Numbered from the stretch's first letter, positions 1 to 9,129 are shown. The stretch: 64,000 nucleotides of DNA from JAUIET01 sp045106985 (GCA_045106985.1 JBGCFQ010000003.1:62001-126000), one strand, 5' to 3'. Notes: generated by a model from the letters alone, not told the origin. Numbers and translations: made by a program.

Positions 1-1035
1 ACGGAGCAGGTGGACGAAACCACTCTGCAAGCGTTCATCGATGCCGGATTGGTAAGCGCCGATTTAACGGCAGAAGATAAACATTACCTAAATCGTTGGG
101 GTGTACTTGAGGGTGATCTACAAGGCAAATGTCTAAAGGGCGGCATTGTGTTGCATGGTGGCTTTTTCCTAGGGCCATCTGATTTTTATGCGGCACTTCG
201 TGAGTTCAGTGATAGCCAGCAGGCCGCTGTCTGCATGGACAGCGTGCGGAACATCAATCGTATCAGCGATGCCCCCTTGCAGTCTTTGCAGCGCAAAGAG
301 GCGCGGTTTATCAATACCGCTATGATGGTAACGCTTTCTGGTGCTGTAGTTTCGGATGGTTTAGAAAACGGACAGATTGTTAGCGGCGTTGGTGGCCAAT
401 ACAACTTCGTCGCACAGGCGCACGAACTTGATGATGCGCGTTCTATTATTTGTTTACGAAGCACAAGATTAAGCGGCAAATCTGTGCAGTCCAATATTGT
501 TGATCAATATGGTCACACAACTATTCCAAGACATCTACGCGATGTAGTTGTGACTGAATATGGTGTTGCTGATTTACGTGGTAAAACTGATTCAGAAGTG
601 ATCAAGCAGTTGTTGGCAATTACCGACTCGCGTTTTCAGCCTGCCTTACTGCAGGCAGCTAAAACAAACGGCAAGATTGAGCCATCGTACGACCTGCCAG
701 AATGGCAGCAACACAACAGCCCTGAACAACTGCAGAAGAAATTCGAATATTGGCGCGGGCAGAGCCTGTTTCCGCAGTTTCCACTGGGGTCTGATTTTAG
801 CGAGGAAGAGATTGCTCTAAGTAACAGCCTGCGAGAGTTGAAAAAAGACATGAGCAGTCCCGTCAGCTTACTGTCGTCTGCGGTACGCTCTTTATTGCAC
901 GATGCCAACGATGTTGAGGCGGCCCCTTACCTAAAGCGCATAGGTTTGGAGCATCCGAATACGCCCAAAGAGTTATTGCTGCAACACTTGCTGTTACTTG
1001 AGCTTGAAGAACAGGGCTATCTGAAACCTTTATAA
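1..1035 (+). CDS. Acetyl-CoA hydrolase/transferase family protein, C-terminal part (cut by window start)
   Basis: The reading frame is open from base 1, so the N-terminus lies outside the window; a GTG at 10 is not evidence of a start. The visible 344 residues carry the C-terminal domain of the acetyl-CoA hydrolase / 4-hydroxybutyrate CoA-transferase family: a glycine-rich stretch (SGVGGQYNF), then STRLSGK, then the conserved TEYGVADLRGK segment. Members move CoA between acetate or short acyl chains, or hydrolyse acyl-CoA, in the cytoplasm. About 100 further residues follow the usual domain end (from SLFPQFPLG onward), as in the longer members. The catalytic Glu region is not visible, so hydrolase and transferase cannot be told apart. 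Confidence 0.85.
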   Translation, partial: TEQVDETTLQAFIDAGLVSADLTAEDKHYLNRWGVLEGDLQGKCLKGGIVLHGGFFLGPSDFYAALREFSDSQQAAVCMDSVRNINRISDAPLQSLQRKEARFINTAMMVTLSGAVVSDGLENGQIVSGVGGQYNFVAQAHELDDARSIICLRSTRLSGKSVQSNIVDQYGHTTIPRHLRDVVVTEYGVADLRGKTDSEVIKQLLAITDSRFQPALLQAAKTNGKIEPSYDLPEWQQHNSPEQLQKKFEYWRGQSLFPQFPLGSDFSEEEIALSNSLRELKKDMSSPVSLLSSAVRSLLHDANDVEAAPYLKRIGLEHPNTPKELLLQHLLLLELEEQGYLKPL

Positions 1036-1225
1036 GACAGTATTAAAGGGCTTGGTAGAAATCTGCCTGAGCCAACGGCCCCTCATTTGTAAAACAGTAT
1101 GCACGCCGCCAATAGTGGTGGCCAACGCCAGTCTCTAGAGCTTAGTATTAGGCTTTTAATGCCGCTTCTCCAACTGTGCTTGTAAAAGGGCGCGTATAGA
1201 AGCTTGCTCTCCAAAGGTGAGAATA

Positions 1226-1990
1226 ATGAAAGCAACACGCCAGTTTATAGTGATATCCCTCTGTGTTATCAGTTTTTCGTCATCCCAGGCCATAGCCGAA
1301 AGTTGGTGGGACAAAGCCAAATCCGTATTGGGTAGTTCCAGCTCATCCAGTAACGAGTCGAGTGATTCCGCAACAACTGCAGCGGCACTGTCTCTTGGAG
1401 ATATAAGCTCAGGCCTCAAGGAGGCCTTACAGGTAGGCACTGGCAATGTAGTGAGCCAGCTGGGCGCGAAAGGTGGTTTTGGCTTGGACGACGCCATTCG
1501 TATTGGCTTACCGGACGAGCTCGAGACCGCTCGAAAATACCTGGATAAAGTAGGCATGGGTGACAGCTTGTCTGCATTGGAAGATAAAATGAACGAAGCT
1601 GCTGAGCTGGCGACCCCGCATGCGAAAACACTGTTTGTTGACGCGATTAGCGCAATGACAATAGACGATGCCAAATCAATCTATAAAGGTTCGGATACGG
1701 CTGCTACAGAATATTTCCGCGAAAAAATGGGTGGCAAACTGGGCGATCTAATTAGGCCCTTTGTATCGGAAAGTCTTTCTGAGGCAGGCGCTGTTCAGAG
1801 CTTTGACAAGATTATGTCCAACTATAAAAATATTCCATTTGTACCCGATGTGAAAGCCGATTTAACCGAGCATACGGTTGATAAAGGTCTGGACGGCATT
1901 TTCCATTATCTAGCAGAAGAAGAAGCGGCCATCCGCGCCAACCCGAAAAAACGCACCACTGATCTTTTAAAGAAAGTGTTCAGCAAATAG
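1226..1990 (+). CDS. DUF4197 family exported protein
   Basis: 254 residues from ATG 1226, preceded by AAAGGTGAG at the right distance; an in-frame GTG at 1217 overlaps that ribosome-binding site and is less likely. The N-terminus is a signal peptide (KATRQFIVISLCVISFSSSQ) ending in AIA before ESWWDKAK, so the protein is probably periplasmic. A Ser-rich linker follows, then the DUF4197 body with LGDISSGLKEAL, GGFGLDDAIRIGLP, FVDAISAMTIDDA and TEYFREKM segments typical of this family. The family has no firm function that I know. It stands alone, 22 bases ahead of the SDR gene on the same strand. Confidence 0.85.
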   Translation: MKATRQFIVISLCVISFSSSQAIAESWWDKAKSVLGSSSSSSNESSDSATTAAALSLGDISSGLKEALQVGTGNVVSQLGAKGGFGLDDAIRIGLPDELETARKYLDKVGMGDSLSALEDKMNEAAELATPHAKTLFVDAISAMTIDDAKSIYKGSDTAATEYFREKMGGKLGDLIRPFVSESLSEAGAVQSFDKIMSNYKNIPFVPDVKADLTEHTVDKGLDGIFHYLAEEEAAIRANPKKRTTDLLKKVFSK

Positions 1991-2012
1991 AAGGAAACGG
2001 AACGGCTTTTGT

Positions 2013-2819
2013 ATGAGTGCAGCAAGACGTTTAGAAGGTAAGGTGGCCATTATAACGGGTGCGGCGCAAGGCACCGGTGCCGTTACAGCCCGGCTATTTG
2101 TTGAACATGGCGCGAAAGTCGTGATCGCTGATATTCAGCATGACAAGGGCAACGAACTTGCACAGTCGCTGGGATCTAACGCGGTATTTTCAGCACTCGA
2201 TGTGCGCTCTGAAAATGAGTGGGCCGCTGCCGTTGCGTTGGCTGAGCGCACATTTGGCGGCCTGGACGTATTGGTTAACAATGCGGCGGTGTTGTTGCTA
2301 GCAGCGCTGCCCGGTATTAGTCGCGCCGATTTCTTGCGCGTTGTAGAGGTGAATCAATTAGGACCCTTTTTGGGCATACAGGCCTCTTTAGACGCGATGA
2401 TAAAGCGTGGTGGCGGCAGCATCATCAATATCTCTTCTACCGACGGCATCAAGGGCATGAATGGTGTGTCGGCCTATGCGAGTAGCAAGTGGGGTTTGCG
2501 CGGCATCACTAAATCCGCTGCCATAGAGCTTGGTAAGCACGCCATTCGAGTTAATGCTGTTTGTCCTGAAGCTGGCAACCCAAACATGAGCGCACCTTTT
2601 ATACCCGGCAATCCGGATTTAAGTGATGTGCCTCATCAGATGATGCAACACATTTTGAAGGCAAGGCCGGAGGTTGAGGCCACAAGCCGCTTGTCTGATG
2701 TCGCGCATATGACCTTGTTTCTCGCGTCCGACGAGAGCCAATCCTGTACCGGTGCAGACTTTGTAGTTGATGCAGGGCTTACTGCAGGCACACTGCAAAA
2801 AGGCGCGCCAGGCGCCTAA
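2013..2819 (+). CDS. Short-chain dehydrogenase/reductase (classical SDR, hydroxysteroid dehydrogenase-like)
   Basis: 268 residues. Classical SDR with the NAD(P)-binding TGAAQGTG near residues 16-23, the NNAA motif, catalytic Ser in ISSTDG, and YASSK as the YxxxK pair, so it should be an active cytoplasmic oxidoreductase. The Asp in IADIQ after beta-2 favours NAD(H). Overall it resembles the 3-alpha/20-beta-hydroxysteroid dehydrogenase group, which fits an organism degrading lipids or steroids, but SDR substrates cannot be read from sequence. It lies 22 bases after the DUF4197 gene and its stop overlaps that of the convergent ThiF-like gene by four bases. Confidence 0.85.
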   Translation: MSAARRLEGKVAIITGAAQGTGAVTARLFVEHGAKVVIADIQHDKGNELAQSLGSNAVFSALDVRSENEWAAAVALAERTFGGLDVLVNNAAVLLLAALPGISRADFLRVVEVNQLGPFLGIQASLDAMIKRGGGSIINISSTDGIKGMNGVSAYASSKWGLRGITKSAAIELGKHAIRVNAVCPEAGNPNMSAPFIPGNPDLSDVPHQMMQHILKARPEVEATSRLSDVAHMTLFLASDESQSCTGADFVVDAGLTAGTLQKGAPGA

Positions 2820-3955
2820 GCATTTTCCTGTAAATACAGATTGATACCACCGCGCAGGCTGGTAGCGTTGATGCCTTGTTGTTCGGCTATGAGGCATGCT
2901 GATGCGCTTCGCATTCCCGACTGACAGTAAAAAACAAGTTCTTTGTTAGCGGGGCTGGAGTGTTTTAGCCAACTCTCTAGTTGTTCCAAAGGCACATTCT
3001 GCCCACCGAGATTAAAGGTTTGATGCTCTTCGTTCTGCCGCACATCAACAAAACACACATCGTCATTTAGTTCTAATTTTCTCTTCAAATCAGCGCTGCT
3101 GATTTCAACAGCACTGTCGCTAGAATCTGAGCAAAATCTCGCATAAAAAGGATCGTCCGCTATCCAATCTACACGCTCATGACTGCAGCGGCAGGCTTGG
3201 TTGTGCCGAAGTGCAATTTTATGAAACTGCATATCCATGGCTTCAACCATTAGAAGCTCGTTGGCCACGGTGGGTAAACCCAGTAGGTGTTTCAACGCTT
3301 CACAGGCCTGCATAGTGCCCAAAATGCCTGGTAAAACGCCAAGCACTCCGGCGTCGTTGCAATCAGGTGCGGCTTTTGGCAGCTCAGGAAAAAGACATCG
3401 AAAACAGGGGCCGCCAGGCAGAAACATAGCAATCTGACCGCTGAATTGGTGAATGCTGGCGTACACCCAGGGTTTTTCTAATTGCAGGCAAACGTCATTG
3501 ATAAGATAGCGCGTCGCGAAATTATCTGTGCAATCTAACACTAGGTTGGCACCCTTCAGGATGGCATGCGCATTATCCGGCGAGAGCGCCTGTTGAATAG
3601 CTTCAACGCTAATCGATGAATTGAGTTTTGTCAGTGCTATTTTTGTATTTTCTGCTTTTGACTTGCCAACGCAGTCCTCTGTATAGATAACCTGTCGTTG
3701 CAGATTGCTCAGTTCAATTACATCAGCGTCTACAACTGTAATGTAACCAACGCCAGCCGCAGCGAGATACAGTGCAACGGGAACGCCCAAACCGCCACAG
3801 CCAACAATAACCACCGTGCTCTGCTTGAGCTTATGTTGCCCTTGAGTGCCTATCTGAGGCAGTTGCAAATGGCGCTGGTAGCGCTGCATTTCTGTACTGT
3901 CCAGACTATTGGCTTGGTTCTCGACCTGTTGCATAACACCGTTAAGCTCGTTCAT
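2816..3955 (-). CDS. ThiF/MoeB/HesA-family adenylyltransferase with C-terminal rhodanese domain
   Basis: 379 residues. Residues ~20-265 are an E1-like adenylating domain: YQRHLQLPQIG, the nucleotide loop GCGGLGVPVA, DADVIELSNLQRQ, and DCTDNFATRYLIND. This family activates the C-terminal glycine of small sulfur carriers (MoaD, ThiS) with ATP. Residues ~280-379 form a rhodanese domain with an intact active-site loop (Cys344 in CQSGMR), which can supply persulfide sulfur, as in MoeZ/MOCS3-type fusions. The zinc site has one CxxC (CFRC), but the second pair appears as C-x-C (ACRCS). A molybdoenzyme gene 5 kb away makes a molybdopterin role plausible; ThiF-type chemistry is the alternative. Confidence 0.88.
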   Translation of the reverse strand: MNELNGVMQQVENQANSLDSTEMQRYQRHLQLPQIGTQGQHKLKQSTVVIVGCGGLGVPVALYLAAAGVGYITVVDADVIELSNLQRQVIYTEDCVGKSKAENTKIALTKLNSSISVEAIQQALSPDNAHAILKGANLVLDCTDNFATRYLINDVCLQLEKPWVYASIHQFSGQIAMFLPGGPCFRCLFPELPKAAPDCNDAGVLGVLPGILGTMQACEALKHLLGLPTVANELLMVEAMDMQFHKIALRHNQACRCSHERVDWIADDPFYARFCSDSSDSAVEISSADLKRKLELNDDVCFVDVRQNEEHQTFNLGGQNVPLEQLESWLKHSSPANKELVFYCQSGMRSASACLIAEQQGINATSLRGGINLYLQENA

Positions 3956-4393
3956 GTTCCACTGATGGCTTCTTTCTCCACACAGTGTGGCTTCGTGCCC
4001 GACAAGAGGGCACGTAGCCTAAATATTGCTATGCAGTGTAAACATTTGTTGTTTGGCAATCTACGCTAGCCTCGAGTTCGGCGCTATTAGCCAGTTTATA
4101 GACAACTTCAGTCGCACTGAAAAAGATTCTTGTTTTCAATAGCTTGTGTGGCTAAGCTTTATTAAATATTTGATTTCGATGTAAATTCGAGCTTTTGCTT
4201 TTCTGGTGCTGCGCTTACCGTTAAAGGGGCAAATCTAGAGTTATTCCGAGATTAAAAGAAAAGCGTATACGGTTGGTCAATTGTCATAGTGATGTACATT
4301 GACCGGCCTTTTTGTAACTGAAACAGGGCGCGCCTGTTTTGCGAATTTCGCAAAATTAGGCCGCTGACGTAAACGAATGTTTGGTGAAAATTG
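3956..4393. other. Gene-free stretch with three inverted repeats before the epimerase gene
   Basis: No convincing gene. The left part is AT-rich. In the right part three inverted repeats stand in a row on the epimerase side: GGTCAAT/ATTGACC arms at 4275-4281 and 4298-4304; AAACAGG/CCTGTTT at 4321-4327 and 4333-4339 around GCGCG; and a perfect 19-base palindrome TTTTGCGAATTTCGCAAAA at 4337-4355. The last two overlap, so they could be alternative RNA hairpins or stacked protein sites in the leader of the gene starting at 4394. Confidence 0.5.
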
Positions 4394-5422
4394 ATGGATA
4401 TCGATGCAGCTCTAGAAGTGCTTAATGGAAAACGAGTACTGGTCACTGGGTCAACGGGCTTTGTTGGCTCGCATATGACTCGACGATTGTTCGCCGCGGG
4501 CATTAAACCGGTCTTGTTGGTTCGTAGCACGAGTAACCCGGATCTTATTTCCGAGTATAAGGCTGGCGGTGCGGAGATCGTTGTTGGTGACGTCACCGAT
4601 CGTGATTCAGTATTTGAAGCCGCGAAAGGAGCAGAGTACATAATCCACATCGCGGCCTTATTCCGTGAGGCCAAGCACGTCGACGAGTACTACTACAAAG
4701 TAAATGTAGAAGGGACTCGGAATGTGCTGGACGCGGCCGCTGAAAATGGCGTTAAACGCATGGTTCATTGTTCAACGGTCGGGGTTCATAGCCATATTCT
4801 GAACCCACCAGCCGACGAGACTGAAGATTACCGACCTGGAGACATCTATCAGGAAACCAAGTGCGAAGGCGAAAAGCTAGCGCGTAGCTACTTTAACGAA
4901 GGCAAAGTAAACGGTGTCGTTATTCGGCCAGCCATGATTTGGGGCGAAGGCGATGACCGAATGTTGAAATTGTACAAAGGCGTTTCGCAGCGTAAATTCC
5001 CGGTTATTGGTAGCGGTAAAACAATGACGCATTGGATTTACGTGCACGATCTGGTGAATGGTTTTATTCTTGCTGCGACAAATGAAAACGCGATAGGTCA
5101 GGTTTATATTATTGCGGGTGAGACACCTACGTCCATTTCTACTTTGGTAGAAACAGTTGCTGAATGCGCAGGCGTGAAAAAATTCCCCATTAGAATCCCT
5201 GCATGGCCAATACAAATTCTTGGCGATATCGTTGAAACAATCTGTATACCGTTTGGAATTGAGCCACCTATTTACAGAAGACGGGTCGATTTTTTCACCA
5301 AAGACCGTCATTTCGACACCAGCAAAGCTCAGAGTGAGTTGGGCTTTAAGCCGCAGAACACCTTTAAGCAAGAAGTAGATAATATCTACCAGTGGTATAA
5401 GAAAGAAGGTTGGCTGGACTAA
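4394..5422 (+). CDS. NAD-dependent epimerase/dehydratase family protein (extended SDR)
   Basis: 342 residues from ATG 4394 (GGTGA 7 bases upstream; a TTG at 4391 is also in frame). Extended SDR with the TGSTGFVGSH glycine loop near residue 19, acidic GDVTDRDS, HIAALFREA, and YQETK as the YxxxK catalytic pair. The C-terminal half (MTHWIYVHDLVNGF, PIYRRRVDFFTKDR) is closest in feel to 3-beta-hydroxysteroid dehydrogenase / dihydroflavonol reductase-like epimerases rather than sugar-nucleotide epimerases. The substrate is not determinable. It is a single-gene unit; its leader contains several inverted repeats that may control it. Confidence 0.85.
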   Translation: MDIDAALEVLNGKRVLVTGSTGFVGSHMTRRLFAAGIKPVLLVRSTSNPDLISEYKAGGAEIVVGDVTDRDSVFEAAKGAEYIIHIAALFREAKHVDEYYYKVNVEGTRNVLDAAAENGVKRMVHCSTVGVHSHILNPPADETEDYRPGDIYQETKCEGEKLARSYFNEGKVNGVVIRPAMIWGEGDDRMLKLYKGVSQRKFPVIGSGKTMTHWIYVHDLVNGFILAATNENAIGQVYIIAGETPTSISTLVETVAECAGVKKFPIRIPAWPIQILGDIVETICIPFGIEPPIYRRRVDFFTKDRHFDTSKAQSELGFKPQNTFKQEVDNIYQWYKKEGWLD

Positions 5423-5470
5423 GCACGCAGCTGACCTATTAGCAGCGCACAAGAAGGTTATTTTATCTAA

Positions 5471-5504
5471 TTCTATCGCCCTTTAAGTTCTATCGCCCTT
5501 TAGG
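5471..5504. repeat. 17-base tandem duplication
   Basis: Two adjacent copies of TTCTATCGCCCTTTAAG (second copy ends AGG), 16 of 17 bases identical, in the gap between the epimerase and the DUF2946 gene. It looks like a recent slippage duplication; no function is evident. Confidence 0.8.
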
Positions 5505-5611
5505 TAAGGTGAGAGAAGAGGCGAAGTCGGTTAGTAGAGGTCGGCTAGTAATTGACGCAGTGAATTGCGATAATTTGCTATTCACTATCAATAGCCGTTC
5601 CACACATCAGC

Positions 5612-6130
5612 ATGTCTTTCCTAAATGGCAAAAGGCCCATCAGCCTAAAGCTAAAACAAAAACAACGTTTGCGTTACCGCCGACCAGTCAGTCTGCTTGT
5701 GTTGCTGTCGTTCTTTTTGCAGGTGCTGATACCCGTTGGCTATATGCCAGCGGCCGTGGCCAGCGGTCAATTTTTTCAGCTCTGTCCAAGTGGCCTTTCC
5801 CCTGAACTTATGCAATTGCTGCACCCGCAGCATAAGATTGCTTCCAGCAATGATCTCGAAAGTTCTAAGCATCACCATGGCACGCATACCGAAGCGCTAG
5901 ACGACGCTCCAGCTGAGATGGGCCATGGCTCTGAGCATAGCGCTTGGTCCAATGACTGTCCCTATGGTGCGAGTGTCAGTAACGATTTTCTGACACTGAA
6001 TGCTCTTACCCCAGAGAAAAACCCCCAGCGTTTTCAAGCGCGCATTAGTGCCCGCTCGATTGACGCGGCGGTACTTGTTCTTCCTTCCTCAAATAGACCC
6101 CGTGCCCCGCCATTCTTCGCATTGAGTTAA
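5612..6130 (+). CDS. DUF2946-like small His/Met-containing exported or membrane protein
   Basis: 172 residues. A basic N-terminus (residues 1-24) precedes one hydrophobic helix (PVSLLVLLSFFLQVLIPVGY), followed by MPAAVASG, a CPSGLSPELMQLL segment, a His-rich stretch (HHHGTHTEALDD, GHGSEHSAW) and a CPYG pair. This arrangement of a helix, CPSG, His-rich loop and CPxG is what I know from DUF2946 proteins, which often lie next to copper-related genes. The start has no clear ribosome-binding site. The next gene encodes an unusually Met-rich outer-membrane protein 121 bases downstream, so a two-gene metal-related unit is likely. Copper is inference from context and composition. Confidence 0.7.
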   Translation: MSFLNGKRPISLKLKQKQRLRYRRPVSLLVLLSFFLQVLIPVGYMPAAVASGQFFQLCPSGLSPELMQLLHPQHKIASSNDLESSKHHHGTHTEALDDAPAEMGHGSEHSAWSNDCPYGASVSNDFLTLNALTPEKNPQRFQARISARSIDAAVLVLPSSNRPRAPPFFALS

Positions 6131-6251
6131 TCCAGAGGCGCTAGAGCGCCATTTGCCTTTTCAAGATTGTTTAGAAGGCACATTCCAGACGCATCACACT
6201 CGGCATGCTTTATGTCGACTGTGGTTGTCTGTTTTAGTTGAGGAAGAGTCA

Positions 6252-7349
6252 ATGATCCGTTTATTTACGCGTGCTTGCCAGCGCGCCACATTTTGCACTT
6301 TAACAGCGTTATCTTTTCTGGTTATGCCTGCTGTTGCAGACGTCGTTTCCAAAAAAGAAGCTTCTACAAACACAGTCCGACCAGATAGCCATGCCCCCAT
6401 TGCCGTTATGGGTGACCACGTCCATAAAAAAGGAGAGTTTATGTTTTCCTATCGTTTCATGCGCATGAAAATGGAGGGCAATCGCGATGGCACGTCCCGG
6501 CTTGCGCCTGACAATATTGCAGCCTCGGTGGCAAATCGTTTCGCTAATCCACCAATGCAGCCGCCCACTTTGCGCGTTGTGCCAACGGAGATGACCATGG
6601 ACATGCACATGCTGGGAATGATGTATGCGCCGAGTGACAAGGTAACCTTGATGTTGATGACCTCTTATCGACGCAAAGAAATGGAACACATCACGTTTAT
6701 GGGTCCAATGGGAACCAATGAACTGGGTCGCTTTAAAACTGAAACCAGTGGTTTGGGTGATACAAGCGTTAGCGCTTTGATTAAGCTCAATAAGCACTGG
6801 CACGCAACGGCCGGACTTTCACTACCCACTGGAGACATAAAGGAAACCGACACGATCCTTACGCCAATGAATACCATGCCGTCACCGCGCTTGCCTTACC
6901 CTATGCAGTTGGGTTCAGGCAGCTATGACCCCATCGCAGGGTTAAGCTATGCAGATCACAGCGATAGCTGGGGTTGGGGTGGTCAATGGCGCTCAACATT
7001 CCGTCTGTGGGACAACTCCGAGGACTATACCCTCGGTGACGAGCACACCTTGTCTGCTTGGGCTAGTTATCGTTTAAACGACTCAGTTAGCGTCTCAAGT
7101 CGCTTACAGTATGCAAAGCGTGGCAACATTAGCGGCATGGATCAAGCGATTCTCGCGCCTGTACAAACAGCGGACCCAGACCGCCAAGCCTATGACAGGC
7201 TGGATGGGGCCTTAGGTTTGAATTTTGTTCTGCCGGGCTCGCGACATCGCCTTGGATTGGAGCTAGCCGCACCCTTGCATCAGGATTTCGATGGTCCACA
7301 ACTTGAAACTGACTGGACCCTCACTCTAGGCTGGCAATACGCACCCTAG
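6252..7349 (+). CDS. Met-rich outer-membrane beta-barrel protein (transporter-like), possible copper link
   Basis: 365 residues from ATG 6252, placed by GAGGAAGAG just upstream; the frame is open earlier but that part lacks coding character. Signal peptide to about residue 26 (SFLVMPAVADVV). The mature part begins APIAVMGDHVHKKGEFMFSYR and is rich in Met (RMKMEGN, TEMTMDMHMLGMM, MTSYRRKEMEHITFMGPM), followed by repeated amphipathic strands and a terminal WQYAP, a typical barrel end. It resembles the MetA-pathway/transporter family of outer-membrane proteins encoded beside DUF2946 genes. Methionine and histidine clusters suit Cu(I) binding, but transport itself is unproven. An intrinsic terminator follows. 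Confidence 0.75.
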   Translation: MIRLFTRACQRATFCTLTALSFLVMPAVADVVSKKEASTNTVRPDSHAPIAVMGDHVHKKGEFMFSYRFMRMKMEGNRDGTSRLAPDNIAASVANRFANPPMQPPTLRVVPTEMTMDMHMLGMMYAPSDKVTLMLMTSYRRKEMEHITFMGPMGTNELGRFKTETSGLGDTSVSALIKLNKHWHATAGLSLPTGDIKETDTILTPMNTMPSPRLPYPMQLGSGSYDPIAGLSYADHSDSWGWGGQWRSTFRLWDNSEDYTLGDEHTLSAWASYRLNDSVSVSSRLQYAKRGNISGMDQAILAPVQTADPDRQAYDRLDGALGLNFVLPGSRHRLGLELAAPLHQDFDGPQLETDWTLTLGWQYAP

Positions 7350-7365
7350 GGTATTTGCTTCTGGG

Positions 7366-7397
7366 CGCAGGCCAATGGCCTGCGTCTGTCTCTTTTT
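7366..7397 (+). terminator. Intrinsic terminator after the Met-rich outer-membrane gene
   Basis: Perfect 8-bp stem CGCAGGCC/GGCCTGCG (7366-7373, 7377-7384) with a three-base AAT loop, followed by a T-rich tract (TCTGTCTCTTTTTCT). It ends the DUF2946/outer-membrane pair 17 bases past the stop. Confidence 0.85.
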
Positions 7398-7512
7398 CTA
7401 CAATCCAGCCCCCAATACGTCGATCTAGAAAGATGACAAGAATGTAGCGGTGTAGCACTCGCAAATGAGTAAACTGTGCGCTCTAAAACAAAATAAATAA
7501 TGTGTGTGCAAC

Positions 7513-9129
7513 ATGTACAAACCCGACTTATCTGAAACAAGCAGCCGTATCTTTCCTAAAATTCTGCGTATGCAAGCTCAGCAGAATGGTGATACCGACT
7601 TTCTGGTAAACGAAGACATGCGGGTCACTTTTGCCGAGGCCGAAAAGATCACAAATCAACTGGCGACGGGGCTTGCGTCTTTGGGCTTAAAACGTGGTGA
7701 TCGTCTTGGTTTGTACATGGGTAACCGACCTGAGTTCGTATTGTTGTCATTGGCGGCAAACAAGTTGGGTGCTGTGTGGGTGCCTATCAATACAGACTAC
7801 AAAGGCGAATGGCTACTTGATTCGGTGCGGCGTTCGCGTTGCACGGTAATGGTAACCGATACAGAGTTTCAGGAGCGCTTGCTGCCATTGCGAGCCGAGC
7901 TCGACATACCCCAGTGGGTGGTAGTGACCGACAGTATGGAAGAGCTTGACGGCAGCACGACCGCCTATCAGAAATTGTTAGGCAGTACGGAGCTAGAGTC
8001 AGAGTACTTAGATCAGCACTATGGCGACACCTGCGCAATACTCTGGACGTCGGGAACGACCGGCAAATCGAAAGGAGTGCTGCAGAATTACAACGGCTGG
8101 ATTCGAGCTATATTTCAAGGTGCATCAATTCTCTTCGACACTCAAAAAGGCGATGTCATTTATTGTGCGATGCCGCTGTTTAATACAGGGGCATGGATTA
8201 CCGCTATCTATAGAGCCCTACTGGAAGGAATTCCATGTGTCATAGAGCCAAGGTTTTCCGTGACGCAATTTTGGGAACGAGTGGCCTTGTTCAAAGCCAC
8301 GCAAACGTTTCTTATTGGGGCCATGGGCGTCTTTCTTTGGAATCAGGCCGAGACCTCAGATGATGCCAAAACAACATTGCGCAAAGCAATGATGGTGCCT
8401 TTCCCTCCCGACTTATGGAGTGCTTTCGAAAAACGCTTTAATCTCGAGATATGTCGCGTTGGACTGGGTCAGAGTGAGAGCCAACTGATCACTACTCAGC
8501 TAGAGGCGCGTGACGACGTGCCGGTGTATTCATTGGGCTTTCCGCCGCCTGATGTAGAACTAAAACTGTGTGACGATGAAGGCAATGAAGTAACCGTTGG
8601 CGAGCCGGGTGAGATATGCATTAGGCCCTTGGAAGAACACTTAATCTTCAATGGTTATTTCGACAATGAAGAAGCGACCCAAGCCGCGTTTCGCGGTGAG
8701 TGGTATCTCACCGGTGACATGGCCAGACAGGACGCAACGACTGGCGCTTACTTTTTCGTAGATCGAAAGAAAGACGCCGTTCGTTATGGCGGTCGTAATA
8801 TTTCAACGCTAGAGGTTGAGAGCGTATTTAGGCGTTACCCTGCAGTAGCAGACGTGGCAGCCTTTGGTATTCCATCTGAAGAGGTAGAGTCGGAGCATCA
8901 GTTGAAAGTTAATGTTGTTTTGAAGCCGGACGAAAAGGTTTCAGCAGAAGAAATTTGCTCTTTCATTAACGATCATGCACCTTACTATTTTGTGCCACGT
9001 TACCTTAGTTTTGTAGATGAGCTTCCTTATACTCCAACCAATAAAGTACAAAAGTACAAATTGCGTGACCAAGGCGTTGATGCAAGCACCTGGGACCTGA
9101 AGCAATCGGGCTTCCAGGTGCGTAAGTAA
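7513..9129 (+). CDS. AMP-dependent acyl-CoA synthetase/ligase, CaiC-like
   Basis: 538 residues from ATG 7513 (an in-frame GTG at 7504 is possible; neither has a clear ribosome-binding site). ANL-superfamily enzyme: P-loop TSGTTGKSKG about one third in, A5 region GLGQSESQ, A7 YLTGDMARQ, A8 hinge DRKKDAVRYGGRNIS, and the catalytic Lys near the end in TPTNKVQKYKLRD. It would activate a carboxylate to acyl-AMP and then acyl-CoA in the cytoplasm. The tone of the sequence is nearest to crotonobetaine/carnitine-CoA ligases (CaiC group), but no other carnitine genes are present, so the substrate is open. Confidence 0.85.
   Translation: MYKPDLSETSSRIFPKILRMQAQQNGDTDFLVNEDMRVTFAEAEKITNQLATGLASLGLKRGDRLGLYMGNRPEFVLLSLAANKLGAVWVPINTDYKGEWLLDSVRRSRCTVMVTDTEFQERLLPLRAELDIPQWVVVTDSMEELDGSTTAYQKLLGSTELESEYLDQHYGDTCAILWTSGTTGKSKGVLQNYNGWIRAIFQGASILFDTQKGDVIYCAMPLFNTGAWITAIYRALLEGIPCVIEPRFSVTQFWERVALFKATQTFLIGAMGVFLWNQAETSDDAKTTLRKAMMVPFPPDLWSAFEKRFNLEICRVGLGQSESQLITTQLEARDDVPVYSLGFPPPDVELKLCDDEGNEVTVGEPGEICIRPLEEHLIFNGYFDNEEATQAAFRGEWYLTGDMARQDATTGAYFFVDRKKDAVRYGGRNISTLEVESVFRRYPAVADVAAFGIPSEEVESEHQLKVNVVLKPDEKVSAEEICSFINDHAPYYFVPRYLSFVDELPYTPTNKVQKYKLRDQGVDASTWDLKQSGFQVRK

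Noticed and set aside
1156..1674. 172-codon open frame antisense to the DUF4197 gene
   Set aside because: Ser/Ala-rich shadow; the plus strand has a signal peptide and family blocks.
4877..5452. 191-codon open frame antisense to the epimerase gene
   Set aside because: Opposite a clear SDR gene, no recognisable domain.
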